DNA from: Chromobacterium alticapitis
Lineage (GTDB): Bacteria > Pseudomonadota > Gammaproteobacteria > Burkholderiales > Chromobacteriaceae
Direction of reading: 5' to 3'
Length of the DNA: 64,000 nt
Assembly: GCF_002924365.1 (NCBI RefSeq)
Contig: NZ_PQWB01000032.1
Coordinates: 63,063-127,062, forward strand
Position numbers and translations under genes: made by a program. Of the stretch, positions 52,961 to 61,381 are shown in pieces; position 1 is the first letter of the stretch; the number at the start of each line of letters is the position of its first letter. The notes beneath the pieces were generated by a model. It was not told where the DNA came from, searched no databases, and saw only the letters and a program-made list of their open reading frames with translations.

Positions 52961-53080
52961 CTAACTAGGACCGAGAACATGCTGACGTGCCACCGCTCTG
53001 GTCGTCTTGCCACTAGAGAAGCTCTCGACCGCAATCGACGCCTTCACGTCATCAGGCCAGTCCCGTCGGCGCAGATATGC
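52961..53080 (-). pseudogene. Fragment of an IS66-type transposase accessory gene (tnpA)
   Basis: Thirty-nine codons on the minus strand read AYLRRRDWPDDVKASIAVES and continue SFSSGKTTRAVARQHVLGPS before a stop. This matches the helix-turn-helix start of IS66 TnpA (RRRxWSDExKARIVAES then VARRHG). The frame is open only between stops, with the C-terminal half missing. No full tnpA, tnpB or tnpC is present. It is a scar of a past IS insertion next to the nuclease-HerA operon. Confidence 0.55.
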
Positions 53081-53108
53081 TCACTCGCACTCTTCGCTTG
53101 TTCTCCCC

Positions 53109-53114
53109 TATAAT
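53109..53114 (+). promoter_or_regulatory. Consensus -10 box before the nuclease-HerA operon
   Basis: A perfect TATAAT lies 30 bases upstream of the first gene; no good -35 sequence is found at 16-18 bases upstream. Expression may be weak or activator-dependent. Confidence 0.5.
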
Positions 53115-53143
53115 GACAATCAGGTATTGATTCAGAGGCTCAG

Positions 53144-54394
53144 ATGCTGGAAGTAGACAAGAAACGCGAAGCGACAGCTTCGATCAGGGGGTATTTTTAC
53201 CAACTCGACGCTACCTTGCTCGAAATCCTGAAGGCGGACCCTGATGATGGCATAGTCATAGAGGGAATTGAGGACTTCGACCGCTACACCGATGAAGGCG
53301 TAATTTACGGCCAGGTAAAATACTACGCGGAGCAGAACCTGACAGAATCGATACTGCGTGATCCCCTGCATAAGCTCTTTGTTCATTTCCAAGGGCTCAA
53401 AGAGGCACAACGGGAAGGTCGAAAATACCAGCTGTACGGGCACTTTTCAGAAGTTAAGCTCGATACTGGTGAGCTTTCCGTCGAGCGATTTAAATCGGTG
53501 ATGGAATACCGGAAGGAAGTGAAGACTGCTGACGGTAAGAAAACATACGAGAAGAAGTCCCTACTCGACGGAATGGCAGCACCTGATGAATTGATTGGGG
53601 CATTCTGCAAAAATTTCAGCATAAAAATTTCGCCGGAATTTTCTGAACATCGCAACAGCGTCATCGAGGCAATACGGAAGAGCCAAGGCGTCTCAGCGGT
53701 TGAGGCCGAAGGCTTTCACTATCCAATAGCCCTTGATTACATCGCGACACTAGCCACAAAAAAGGATCACAACGATCGCAAGACCACCCGTCGTAATCTG
53801 CAGGAAGTGCTCAAGGGCACCCAAGCTGTCCATAATCGTTGGCTTCTCCGAGAGAAGGAAGCAACCGAGTATGCGAAGCATATGAAGCACCTGTATTTCT
53901 CGCACACGAATGGCGCAGGAATCGTCCGCGCTTTCATCATTGAATGCGATGCGGCAACAGACCCTTCGGTTGTCTGCGACCAACTCAGGGCAATCGGCAA
54001 CAATTGGAGTTCGGCTAAGATGCGCCGCATCCAGAATTCCGACCGCTATGCGCCATTCATCCTGCTACGCGGCGCGGATGAAAAACTTACCACGCAAGTG
54101 AAGAACGAGCTTTTCGATACTGGAACAGTTTTCGTAGACGGCTTCCCATATCGCGGATCGCCATTCCGCATCGATCACGTCCATAGCCTACAAACCCAAG
54201 AGCACCAGATCGAAATTCGTTTTGTCGACGACGAAATCCAGTTACGGGAGGTCCTCGATGGGATGGGACGGAAGTTGTGCTACATCTATGACTTCTTCCT
54301 TGAACGTCCTGCGACCATGGCTATGCCGTACCCAAAGAGTCGGATGTATTCGATCCCCGTCAGCAGCATCTCCACAATCAAGAAAATTATCTGA
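53144..54394 (+). CDS. Predicted PD-(D/E)xK nuclease (DUF4297/Cap4-like), HerA-associated
   Basis: A 416-residue cytosolic protein that I do not recognise in full. The first 65 residues contain GYFYQLDATLLEIL followed by VIEGIEDFDR and YGQVKYY: an acidic pair (E43, D44) and Q57-x-K59 in the spacing of the PD-(D/E)xK fold, as in DUF4297/Cap4 and Mrr-like nucleases. The middle is helical and charged; the last 150 residues (PFILLRGADEKLT, GTVFVDGFPYRG) form an unassigned alpha/beta region. GC content and codon use are lower than in the flanking genes. The HerA ATPase gene starts nine bases downstream, so the two probably form one complex. Function inferred: anti-phage DNA cleavage. Confidence 0.65.
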   Translation: MLEVDKKREATASIRGYFYQLDATLLEILKADPDDGIVIEGIEDFDRYTDEGVIYGQVKYYAEQNLTESILRDPLHKLFVHFQGLKEAQREGRKYQLYGHFSEVKLDTGELSVERFKSVMEYRKEVKTADGKKTYEKKSLLDGMAAPDELIGAFCKNFSIKISPEFSEHRNSVIEAIRKSQGVSAVEAEGFHYPIALDYIATLATKKDHNDRKTTRRNLQEVLKGTQAVHNRWLLREKEATEYAKHMKHLYFSHTNGAGIVRAFIIECDAATDPSVVCDQLRAIGNNWSSAKMRRIQNSDRYAPFILLRGADEKLTTQVKNELFDTGTVFVDGFPYRGSPFRIDHVHSLQTQEHQIEIRFVDDEIQLREVLDGMGRKLCYIYDFFLERPATMAMPYPKSRMYSIPVSSISTIKKII

Positions 54395-54403
54395 GGACGT
54401 ACA

Positions 54404-56143
54404 ATGACTGAGGAAATCGCCAACGCCGAGGTTGTCGCCGTTTACCCTAACAAGGTTCGAGTGGCCGTTGATAATCTGTTGAACTTCCAGACGGTGGGTG
54501 AATCTCTCCGCGTTGGGTCCTTTCTCAAAGTCTCCGACAATGAAAACGTTTCCCTCATCTGCATCATCGAAAGTTTTTCAATCGAAATGAAAGAGGTTAA
54601 AGGCGATGGAGGCACTGACTACAAGCGCGTCTATATGATCGACGCCTATCCTCTCGGGACCCTTAAGGACGGAAAATTCAATCGTGGCGGCGACGAATTA
54701 GCTATTCCACCCAAGAAGGTGGTCCCGGCGACGAAAGCCGAAATCGCAGCCATTTATGCCGACTGCTATGCGGCTGAAGAACGCTTTTGCTTTTCTTCGC
54801 TGACTCGGCAACGTGATATCGTCGTACCTGTTCATGGCGACCGGTTCTTCAACAAACATATTGCCGTTGTCGGTGCTTCGGGATCGGGCAAATCATCGAG
54901 TGTGTCGTCAGTTCTGCAAAAGGTGATATCTGCCAAAACCGGCGAATACCAGGGACTCAACAACTCCCATATCCTGATATTCGATCTTCATTCCGAATAT
55001 GCCAAGGCGTTTCCAAAGGCGAATGTCATCACCGTCGATGACCTCGTCCTGCCATATTGGCTTCTCAACGAAGACGAGATGGAGGACATGTTCCTTGAGT
55101 CGGGGGACAACAACAATTACAACCAAGAGTCGCTGCTCCGTTCCGTAGTGACAATCGCCAAGAAGATCAGCAATCCTGCCGTCGAGAAGGTCAATTTCGA
55201 CAGTCCGCTTCGATATGACATTCAGCACGTAGCGAACGCTTTCCGCAACCTGACGCGGGAAACAAAAGATGCAGAGAACTCACTGCATATCAAGTTTAAG
55301 GACGGCACGACCGAAACGTTCGATGACGTGGAGGGGCAGCTTGAGCATTATTGCAAGGCGTTGCGGGAATTCGCGGCCCCGGAACGCAGCAAAATCAACA
55401 AAGGCCCCTATGCCGACGGTAGCATCGACAAATTCGAGCGTCGGATTAGATCAAAGATATCCAACTCCCGGCTTGACTTCATATTCGGTGCGAAGGCCAA
55501 AGCAGCGACCCTGGAGCAGGTACTTGAACAGTTTACCGGCTACAAGGCGGGAGCCGAGTCGAATGTCACCATCATCGACCTCAGCGGCATCCCCTTTGAA
55601 CTGCTCAGCATTACCGTTTCGCTGATCTCCCGTTTAATGTTCGATTTTTGCTATTATGCTCGGCGCGTTGAAAGCAAGACTGAACAGCCATTCCTGATGG
55701 TTTATGAGGAAGCGCACAAATACGCGCCAAAGAGTGGCCTTGCTCGCTACAAGGCTTCCCTGGCTGCAATCGAACGCATCGCCAAAGAAGGCCGAAAGTA
55801 CGGCATTAGCCTTCTCATTTCGAGCCAGCGACCGTCTGAAATTTCAGAAACTATTTTTTCGCAATGCTCCAACTTCCTGGCAATGCGTCTCACCAATCCC
55901 GATGATCAAAGCTATGTCCGTCGACTACTGCCGGATACGCTCGGCAATCTGACCGAGGGCATGCCCGCGCTGGAGCAAGGAGAAGCGCTTCTGATCGGGG
56001 ACGCTGTCATCATGCCGTGCGTCGTGTATGTGGAGAAATGCGACCCCGAACCCTCGTCCAGTGATGTGAAATATCTCACGCTCTGGAAAGCGGGGTGGAA
56101 GAATATCGACTTCAAAAAGCGTGCCGATAACTGGCGAGGGTGA
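54404..56143 (+). CDS. HerA-type AAA/FtsK-like ATPase (DUF87)
   Basis: A 579-residue hexameric motor-type ATPase. The N-terminal HAS-barrel-like region (about 1-100) begins with NAEVVAVYPNKVRVAV. Walker A is GASGSGKSS (157-165), followed by LIFDLHSEY (191-199), Walker B FLMVYEEAH (430-438) and the sensor SSQRPSE (473-479); all key residues are present. An insertion of about 100 residues between motifs (roughly 280-380) is charged and helical. Bacterial HerA proteins in two-gene operons with nucleases or SIR2 proteins act in phage defence. It has GAGGACG as ribosome site and lower GC than its neighbours. Confidence 0.88.
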   Translation: MTEEIANAEVVAVYPNKVRVAVDNLLNFQTVGESLRVGSFLKVSDNENVSLICIIESFSIEMKEVKGDGGTDYKRVYMIDAYPLGTLKDGKFNRGGDELAIPPKKVVPATKAEIAAIYADCYAAEERFCFSSLTRQRDIVVPVHGDRFFNKHIAVVGASGSGKSSSVSSVLQKVISAKTGEYQGLNNSHILIFDLHSEYAKAFPKANVITVDDLVLPYWLLNEDEMEDMFLESGDNNNYNQESLLRSVVTIAKKISNPAVEKVNFDSPLRYDIQHVANAFRNLTRETKDAENSLHIKFKDGTTETFDDVEGQLEHYCKALREFAAPERSKINKGPYADGSIDKFERRIRSKISNSRLDFIFGAKAKAATLEQVLEQFTGYKAGAESNVTIIDLSGIPFELLSITVSLISRLMFDFCYYARRVESKTEQPFLMVYEEAHKYAPKSGLARYKASLAAIERIAKEGRKYGISLLISSQRPSEISETIFSQCSNFLAMRLTNPDDQSYVRRLLPDTLGNLTEGMPALEQGEALLIGDAVIMPCVVYVEKCDPEPSSSDVKYLTLWKAGWKNIDFKKRADNWRG

Positions 56144-56285
56144 GTAGCAGCTTTCCCGCACTCATAGATCAAGACCTGCCAGTCCCCTAACTAGCGGCGG
56201 TATCCACCTCATCGGCAAACCACAGATGAAATGCCATTGCAATAACAAGAGGCGTAAGATGGCTCTTTTTCCCAAGGAGCCCGTC

Positions 56286-57227
56286 ATGCGCCTGCTCTCC
56301 TCCGCCCTCCTGCTCGCCTCACTGGCCGCCCCCGCGCTAGCCGCCTCCGACCAGCCCATCGCGCTGGATACCGCCAGCGGCCGCATCGCTGGTTCGCTGT
56401 TGTTGCCGGATCACGCCGACAAGCCTCCGGTGGCGCTGATCATTGCTGGTTCCGGCCCCACCAACCGCGACGGCGACAATCCCGGCCTGCCCTATGGCAG
56501 CGGCGGCTATTTGAAGCAGCTGGCCCAGGCGCTGGCGGACGCCGGCATCGCTTCGGTGCGCTACGACAAGCGGGCGATAGGCGAGAGCCGAGCGGCGGGA
56601 CTGGATGAGGCCGCGTTGCATTTCGACGATTACGTGGGCGACGCGGCCGGCTGGGTGGCCAAACTGAAGACGGACCCGCGCTTTTCCAAGGTGGCGGTGA
56701 TTGGCCATAGCGAAGGCTCGCTGATCGGCATGCTGGCGGCGGAGAAGCAAGGCGCGGCCGCTTTTGTCTCTCTGGATGGACCGGCTCGCAACGCGGCCGA
56801 TTTGCTGCGCACGCAGCTGGCGCCGCGTCTGCCAGAGGACTTGGCCGTGCAAAGCGAGCGCATACTACAGACGCTGCAGCAGGGCCGCGAAGCCGACAAG
56901 GTGCCCGGCCCGCTGATGGTGGTGTACCGCCCCAGCATACAGCCCTATCTGATCTCCTGGTTCCGCTACACGCCGGTTGAGTCCATCCGCGCGCTGAAAG
57001 CGCCCACTCTGATCGTGCAGGGCGGCGCCGACCATCAAGTCCCCAGGAGCGAAGGCGAAGCGCTGCACGCAGCCAAGCCGGACAGCCAGCTGGAATGGAT
57101 ACCCGCCATGACCCACCTGCTGCGCGACGACGCCCCGCAACGCCAGGCCGCCTACGGCGAAGCGCCGCAGCCGCTGGCGCCGGCGCTGACGCAATCCGTC
57201 ACCCGCTTCCTCAAACAGGCCTTGTAG
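56286..57227 (+). CDS. Secreted alpha/beta hydrolase
   Basis: A 313-residue exported enzyme with a signal peptide (MRLLSSALLLASLAAPALA) and the alpha/beta hydrolase fold. The nucleophile serine is in VIGHSEGSLIG (about residue 140), with an oxyanion segment IIAGSGPTNRDGD and a late acid/histidine region (GGADHQVP, AMTHLL). A start at 56286 with AAGGAG is chosen over upstream in-frame codons. It resembles periplasmic esterases and BAAT-like hydrolases; the substrate is unknown. High GC marks the return to native chromosome after the island. Confidence 0.85.
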   Translation: MRLLSSALLLASLAAPALAASDQPIALDTASGRIAGSLLLPDHADKPPVALIIAGSGPTNRDGDNPGLPYGSGGYLKQLAQALADAGIASVRYDKRAIGESRAAGLDEAALHFDDYVGDAAGWVAKLKTDPRFSKVAVIGHSEGSLIGMLAAEKQGAAAFVSLDGPARNAADLLRTQLAPRLPEDLAVQSERILQTLQQGREADKVPGPLMVVYRPSIQPYLISWFRYTPVESIRALKAPTLIVQGGADHQVPRSEGEALHAAKPDSQLEWIPAMTHLLRDDAPQRQAAYGEAPQPLAPALTQSVTRFLKQAL

Positions 57228-57240
57228 CTTCAGTTAGTGC

Positions 57241-57274
57241 AGCCAGGCCGCCTCACGTCCCTCGCGGCCTGGCT
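57241..57274 (+). repeat. Long GC hairpin behind the hydrolase gene
   Basis: An 11-bp perfect stem (AGCCAGGCCGC/GCGGCCTGGCT) with a 12-base loop, 13 bases behind the stop codon. There is no T-run after it on either strand, so it may act as an RNA 3'-end stabiliser or an unusual terminator. Confidence 0.5.
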
Positions 57275-57389
57275 TGGGGAAGATGGAGCGCCGCCGTCCA
57301 TCCATCGTCCGCCTGAGCGAGGCAATGGGCAGAACGGCTTGGCCTCTACCGCGCGCAATGTCCTGGGAAGATGGCGGATGAATGCCGGC

Positions 57390-58556
57390 TCAAGCCGGCG
57401 ACAGCGACGGCTGGCGGCTTCGCGCGAAAGCGGCGAAGGCCGCCAGCGCCAGCATGCACATCAGACCGGCGCTCGGCCAGATGGGCTGCCCAGGCAAAGT
57501 GCTGGCGACGGCGCCGATGGCCGCGGCCATCAATTGATGCATGAAACCGCACAAGGCCATGGCGTACGGGCCGGCGACGGGCGAGTTTTCAGTGGCGATG
57601 GCCAGGCTGACCGGATAGTTCATCGCCTGCCCGATCACAGCCAGGCAATAAGGCAGCCATAGCAGCAGGGACAGGCGCAAAACGCCGCCCAGCAGCATAA
57701 GCGCGCAGCCGGCCAGCAAAACGCTCAAGCCCAGCAATATGAAGAAATGCCTCCCTTTCCTGACTACGTAACGGTTCACCAGCCAGGCGCCGGCAAAATA
57801 GGAAAGGCTGATGGGCCATCCCAGCAGGCCGTATTCCGATGCGCTCCAATGCAGCGCATCCTGAAAGATGAACGGCGCACAGGCATTGAAGGTGATGATC
57901 ACCGCATAGCCCAGGCCCCCCGCCAACGCGGGCAGCAGAAAGTCGCGGCTGCGCAACAGGGTGGCGTAAGCCTTGATGCCGGATTGCGAGTCGCCGGCAG
58001 GCTGCGAAGCCGGAGAAGGCAAGCCAGCCAGAACCAGCAGCAGCGCCAACGTGGCAATGGCAAGGCTAAAGAAGATGGCTTGCCAGCCCAGCGATGCCAA
58101 CAGCAGCGAGCCCAAAAATTGGCCCACTCCCAATGAAATCACGAAGGAAATGGAGAGCCAGGACAGGCTCTTGGCCAACTGCGCGCCGCTGAAGTGGTCC
58201 TTGATCATGACCCGCGACATCACCGACATGCCGCTGGCTCCCATGCCCTGCAAAAAGCGCAACAGGATGAAGGCCTCCACTTGATGCGTCATGGGAATAG
58301 CGGCGCTGCACGCGGCATACAGCAGCAGGGAAATCGACAGAATGGCTTTCCGGCCATAACGCTGGCCAAGGCCGCCCCAGGCCAGCATGGGCGCAGCCAT
58401 GCCAACCAGAAAAGCCGACAAAGCCAGCGCGACATCTTGCGGCGGGCTGGAGAACGCCTTGGCAAGCGCCGGCAGAGCCGGCAGATACATCGTGATTCCC
58501 AGCTGCGCCAGAAATACCGTGATGCAGGCGATAAAAATGATGGACTCTTTTTTCAT
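57390..58556 (-). CDS. MFS multidrug exporter, Bcr/CflA type
   Basis: A 388-residue protein with about 12 membrane segments. It has the DHA1 features: LPALPALAKAF after TM1, the loop motif GQRYGRKAILSIS, the RFLQGMGASG motif in TM4-5 and a long central loop rich in Pro and Ser. These features fit the Bcr/CflA branch of proton-driven drug exporters. The actual drug is unknown. It lies alone, convergent to the hydrolase. Confidence 0.85.
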   Translation of the reverse strand: MKKESIIFIACITVFLAQLGITMYLPALPALAKAFSSPPQDVALALSAFLVGMAAPMLAWGGLGQRYGRKAILSISLLLYAACSAAIPMTHQVEAFILLRFLQGMGASGMSVMSRVMIKDHFSGAQLAKSLSWLSISFVISLGVGQFLGSLLLASLGWQAIFFSLAIATLALLLVLAGLPSPASQPAGDSQSGIKAYATLLRSRDFLLPALAGGLGYAVIITFNACAPFIFQDALHWSASEYGLLGWPISLSYFAGAWLVNRYVVRKGRHFFILLGLSVLLAGCALMLLGGVLRLSLLLWLPYCLAVIGQAMNYPVSLAIATENSPVAGPYAMALCGFMHQLMAAAIGAVASTLPGQPIWPSAGLMCMLALAAFAAFARSRQPSLSPA

Positions 58557-58733
58557 GCGAGGTCCTGTGAAGAGGTTTTTATGGCGCTAATTTGACAAAA
58601 CTGAGCCATAAGTTAATAGGCTGGACGCCTTACGCCTGAATCGGCATCTTGGCGTTAGGCAGGTCATGGCCAAACCACCCGTCAAGAAAGAAGGAGTCCA
58701 TCCTATTCATCTACGGTCCTATTTTTGCTGAAC

Positions 58734-59510
58734 TTATTGAACCGACTTGTCAGTCAGCCTGTACTTTCTTTTTAGCTCCATGATCAATGGCTGATTTTTT
58801 TCAAGAAATTCATTGAATTGCTTGATCACATCTGTTTGCCGGATGCTGGAGAGGGAAAAATCATTGCTCTCAAAGGGGAGCCTCCTATCAAAGACTAATG
58901 CGCCTGGCTTGTGCAGGACCTCATCCAGGTAGTAATTGATGACTATTGGGCTGGCATAGACGGCGTCATAGTGTCCCGTCATCCCCAAAGTGATCACCTT
59001 TCTAAACGAATCTTCCTGATAGACTCGAATGGTTCCATCATTGACCTTTTGCCGCATGGCCTGCTCAAAAGGCCAAGGCGTAAATCCCCGCATGGTCACG
59101 ATAGATTTAATGGAAGTCTCTGATAGTTGGTCTATTTTCTCCGGTTTGACAAGCAATCCTTCCATGACATTTATGACTGGATTACTATAAAGGACGGCCT
59201 TCCCTTTTTTCAAGTCGGCTTGCCAGCTCGGGTTGTCTGGATATTTAAAATCAATCGAATTATCATTCAGAAAGGTGTGAAATAGCCTGGAAACCGGAAG
59301 AGCCGTGTAAATAAAGGAGTGGCCAGATTGCTTGGCAAATGCATCAAGCAAATCTCTGCCATACCCAGAAAATTTTCCATTGGCATAACTATGCAGCGGG
59401 TAATAGTCTATCTCTTCCACGCCAACAACAAATGAGTTAGCGGTGGCTGCATCCATACGTGCCATACAAAGAAACGCCACCAGCACTGATGCCAATTTCA
59501 TTTTTTTCAC
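58734..59510 (-). CDS. Periplasmic solute-binding protein (SBP_bac_3 type)
   Basis: A 258-residue protein with a signal peptide (MKKMKLASVLVAFLCMARMDAATA, cut near ANS). The mature part starts FVVGVEEIDYYPLHSY and has GYGRDLLDAFAKQSG, the typical start of the amino-acid-binding fold, and FRKVITLGMTGHYDAVYAS in the second lobe. The gene is clearly more AT-rich than its neighbours and has no transporter partner nearby, suggesting horizontal gain and perhaps a sensor or scavenging role. The ligand is unknown. Confidence 0.75.
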   Translation of the reverse strand: MKKMKLASVLVAFLCMARMDAATANSFVVGVEEIDYYPLHSYANGKFSGYGRDLLDAFAKQSGHSFIYTALPVSRLFHTFLNDNSIDFKYPDNPSWQADLKKGKAVLYSNPVINVMEGLLVKPEKIDQLSETSIKSIVTMRGFTPWPFEQAMRQKVNDGTIRVYQEDSFRKVITLGMTGHYDAVYASPIVINYYLDEVLHKPGALVFDRRLPFESNDFSLSSIRQTDVIKQFNEFLEKNQPLIMELKRKYRLTDKSVQ

Positions 59511-59863
59511 ACCATAACATCCATATGGATTAAAGCGGCGCGATAACGCTTGCTGGCTTGGGGCCGCTTATCGCTTTTTACTGTAGAGCAAACGTCCAAA
59601 ATCTGGCCAAAAAATACCAAGGCAGCAAGCCGTCTACTTAACAGGACATTGAAAACCGCTGCGATTCATTTGGTATAACAATCCGCGCCCCACGTGCAGC
59701 AGACACAGCCCCCTAGCTTGGACCAAGCCCGACGAAGCCCAACGTTCACTTCGGGAACCTGGCGATCCCTCCAAGGAAAATGTTCAGGGTAAATGTTGGG
59801 CTTCATTTCATTCAGTCCAATTTACCGTCAGCTCAAGCTATGGCATCAAACATCAGCCTATGC
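59511..59863. other. Gene-free stretch with a widely spaced inverted repeat
   Basis: In this 353-base gap, GAAGCCCAAC (59734-59743) pairs with GTTGGGCTTC (59795-59804), a perfect 10-bp inverted repeat 51 bases apart. The left part is the promoter region of the solute-binding protein. No coding sequence or T-run was seen. It could be a trace of a mobile element or an RNA structure. Confidence 0.5.
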
Positions 59864-60313
59864 CTATCGCTGACTCAGCCCAGCCAACGACTCCCGCACC
59901 AATCCAAGAACACCCCGCCCCATCGCATTTCCAGCCGCCAAGGGATTTGGCATCCACGCCGTATAGATTTCAAGCGCGTCACCATCATGCTTATAGAAGC
60001 GCAGCTGCTCGGTGCCGTTCCAGGCCTCGTTCCAGGAGGCATCGACTTTTACGATGAAACTGTCCCCCTCTACCCGATAGCATCCGGTATAGGCCATCAC
60101 CGTGCGGAACAGCGCCGCCAACGCCTCGTCCGTATTCCCAGGCTCCCGCGCCTTGGCCGTCGCCAGCACCATCATTCGTCCATCGGCGCCGAAAATAAGC
60201 CGGCCATTGGGCTCCGCGCCCCATGGTTGGGTACGCTCCATTGAATCCTGAAGCTCCAGATCAAAAGAAACCAACCGCCAGCTGCCGTGAAGCCCAGTGT
60301 CGCTCTCGGACAT
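59864..60313 (-). CDS. Lipocalin-like domain protein
   Basis: A 149-residue cytosolic protein starting MSESDTGLHGSWRLVSFDLE, with GRLIFGADGRMMVL and SFIVKVDASWNEAWNGTEQLRFY, the pattern of the bacterial lipocalin_5-type family often found beside biosynthetic or stress genes. No signal peptide is present. It stands alone; function is unknown. Confidence 0.75.
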   Translation of the reverse strand: MSESDTGLHGSWRLVSFDLELQDSMERTQPWGAEPNGRLIFGADGRMMVLATAKAREPGNTDEALAALFRTVMAYTGCYRVEGDSFIVKVDASWNEAWNGTEQLRFYKHDGDALEIYTAWMPNPLAAGNAMGRGVLGLVRESLAGLSQR

Positions 60314-60648
60314 ATTTCACCCCGTAGCCTTCCGCCTGAATATGCCACCCTGTCAAATACAGGGCTGGCGGCCTTTCTACCCGCCAGCCCATTCGCGAAG
60401 GACTCGCGCGCCGCTGGCGGTCAACAACCGCCATGCTATCACAAAGGCATAACCGGCATTTTATTCAACATGCCGATGGCTTCGCCGTCATCCAGAATGG
60501 CGGCAGTCGAAACAGTAGGCGCCGAGATCTCAAAGGCGAGCTTGCTGGCGAATCAGGCGCAGATCACGCCTGCGCCGATTAACAGAGGGGCCAGACAAAA
60601 CAAAGCCCTCCATCGGGGAGGGCTTGATCTTGCGTGGACCGGGCTGAA
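60314..60648. other. Gene-free stretch between the lipocalin-like gene and slyD
   Basis: This 335-base gap contains a 10-bp hairpin GGGCTGGCGG/CCGCCAGCCC (60362-60390) without a T-run, and the slyD terminator at its right end. No credible small gene or remnant was recognised. Confidence 0.6.
60597..60625 (-). terminator. Intrinsic terminator of slyD
   Basis: A 9-bp stem (AAGCCCTCC/GGAGGGCTT) with a 5-base loop followed on the minus strand by TGTTTTGT, about 25 bases behind the slyD stop codon. Confidence 0.8.
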
Positions 60649-61125
60649 TCAGTGCTGATGCCCGTGTTCGCCATGCACATGCTGGTGGGCGATTTCCTCG
60701 GCAGTCGCCTCGCGCACGTCCATCACTTTGAGGGCGAAGCGCAGCGTTTTGCCGCAAAGCGGGTGGTTGCCGTCCAGCAAAACGGTTGGGCCCTTGATCT
60801 TGGTGACGAAATAGTAGCGCGGTTCGCCATCCGGGCCAATGCGCTGCAGCTGACCGCCTACCTTGACGCCTGGCGGGAAGTCGGCCTTGGGCATGGTGGT
60901 GACCAGGGCTTCGTCGCGCGCGCCGAAGGCGTCTTCGGTAGCAAGCTCCACCGTGGTTTGAAAACCTGCTTCCTGGCCTTCCAGCGCGGCTTCCAGCTTG
61001 GCGAAGAGGTTGTCGTAATCGCCATGCAGGTAGGAAACCGGGTGCTTGCCATCGTCGTAAACCAGGCCCTGGCTGTCGGTGACTTTCATGCGCAGGGTGA
61101 CGGCGGTATTGGAGGTGATTTTCAT
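60649..61125 (-). CDS. slyD: FKBP-type peptidyl-prolyl isomerase SlyD
   Basis: A 158-residue protein-folding and metal-handling factor. The FKBP domain has VYDDGKHPVSYLHGDYDNLF and an insert-in-flap region, with GNHPLCGKTLRFALKV near the end, and the histidine-rich tail HQHVHGEHGHQH binds nickel, zinc and related ions. The start at 61125 is the conserved MKITSNTAVTLRM; five in-frame codons further upstream are excluded. Confidence 0.93.
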   Translation of the reverse strand: MKITSNTAVTLRMKVTDSQGLVYDDGKHPVSYLHGDYDNLFAKLEAALEGQEAGFQTTVELATEDAFGARDEALVTTMPKADFPPGVKVGGQLQRIGPDGEPRYYFVTKIKGPTVLLDGNHPLCGKTLRFALKVMDVREATAEEIAHQHVHGEHGHQH

Positions 61126-61330
61126 GGCGGGAAAAGGCAAATAAATGGAAGCCGGAAGGTTCGCAGTTCAGCGGAGGAGTGTCAACTGAATCACCCTTCG
61201 TTCACCGGGCGAGCGGCGGTTTCCAATACGAAAACCGCCATCCTTCACCTGGCCTGCAAAGACCGCCTTGGCCGAGCCGTCACACGTTCTGTTGCGGACC
61301 TGACCCCGTCTTTGCCAAGCCCGCGCCAAC

Positions 61331-61360
61331 GAAAACAGCGGGCCGATAGGCCCGCTGTTT
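61331..61360 (-). terminator. Intrinsic terminator of the chitobiase gene
   Basis: A 12-bp stem (AAACAGCGGGCC/GGCCCGCTGTTT) with a GATA loop, with four Ts following on the minus strand, about 20 bases behind the stop codon. Confidence 0.8.
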
Positions 61361-61381
61361 CTTGCCAGTCAAAGCGCCCGC

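Noticed and set aside
52922-53113. Possible small gene on the plus strand before the nuclease
   Set aside because: It is explained by the antisense IS66 TnpA fragment and has a poor start.
56144-56285. Search for a copy of the guaA 3' end as right attachment site
   Set aside because: By eye no repeat of the guaA tail was found, so no att pair is claimed.
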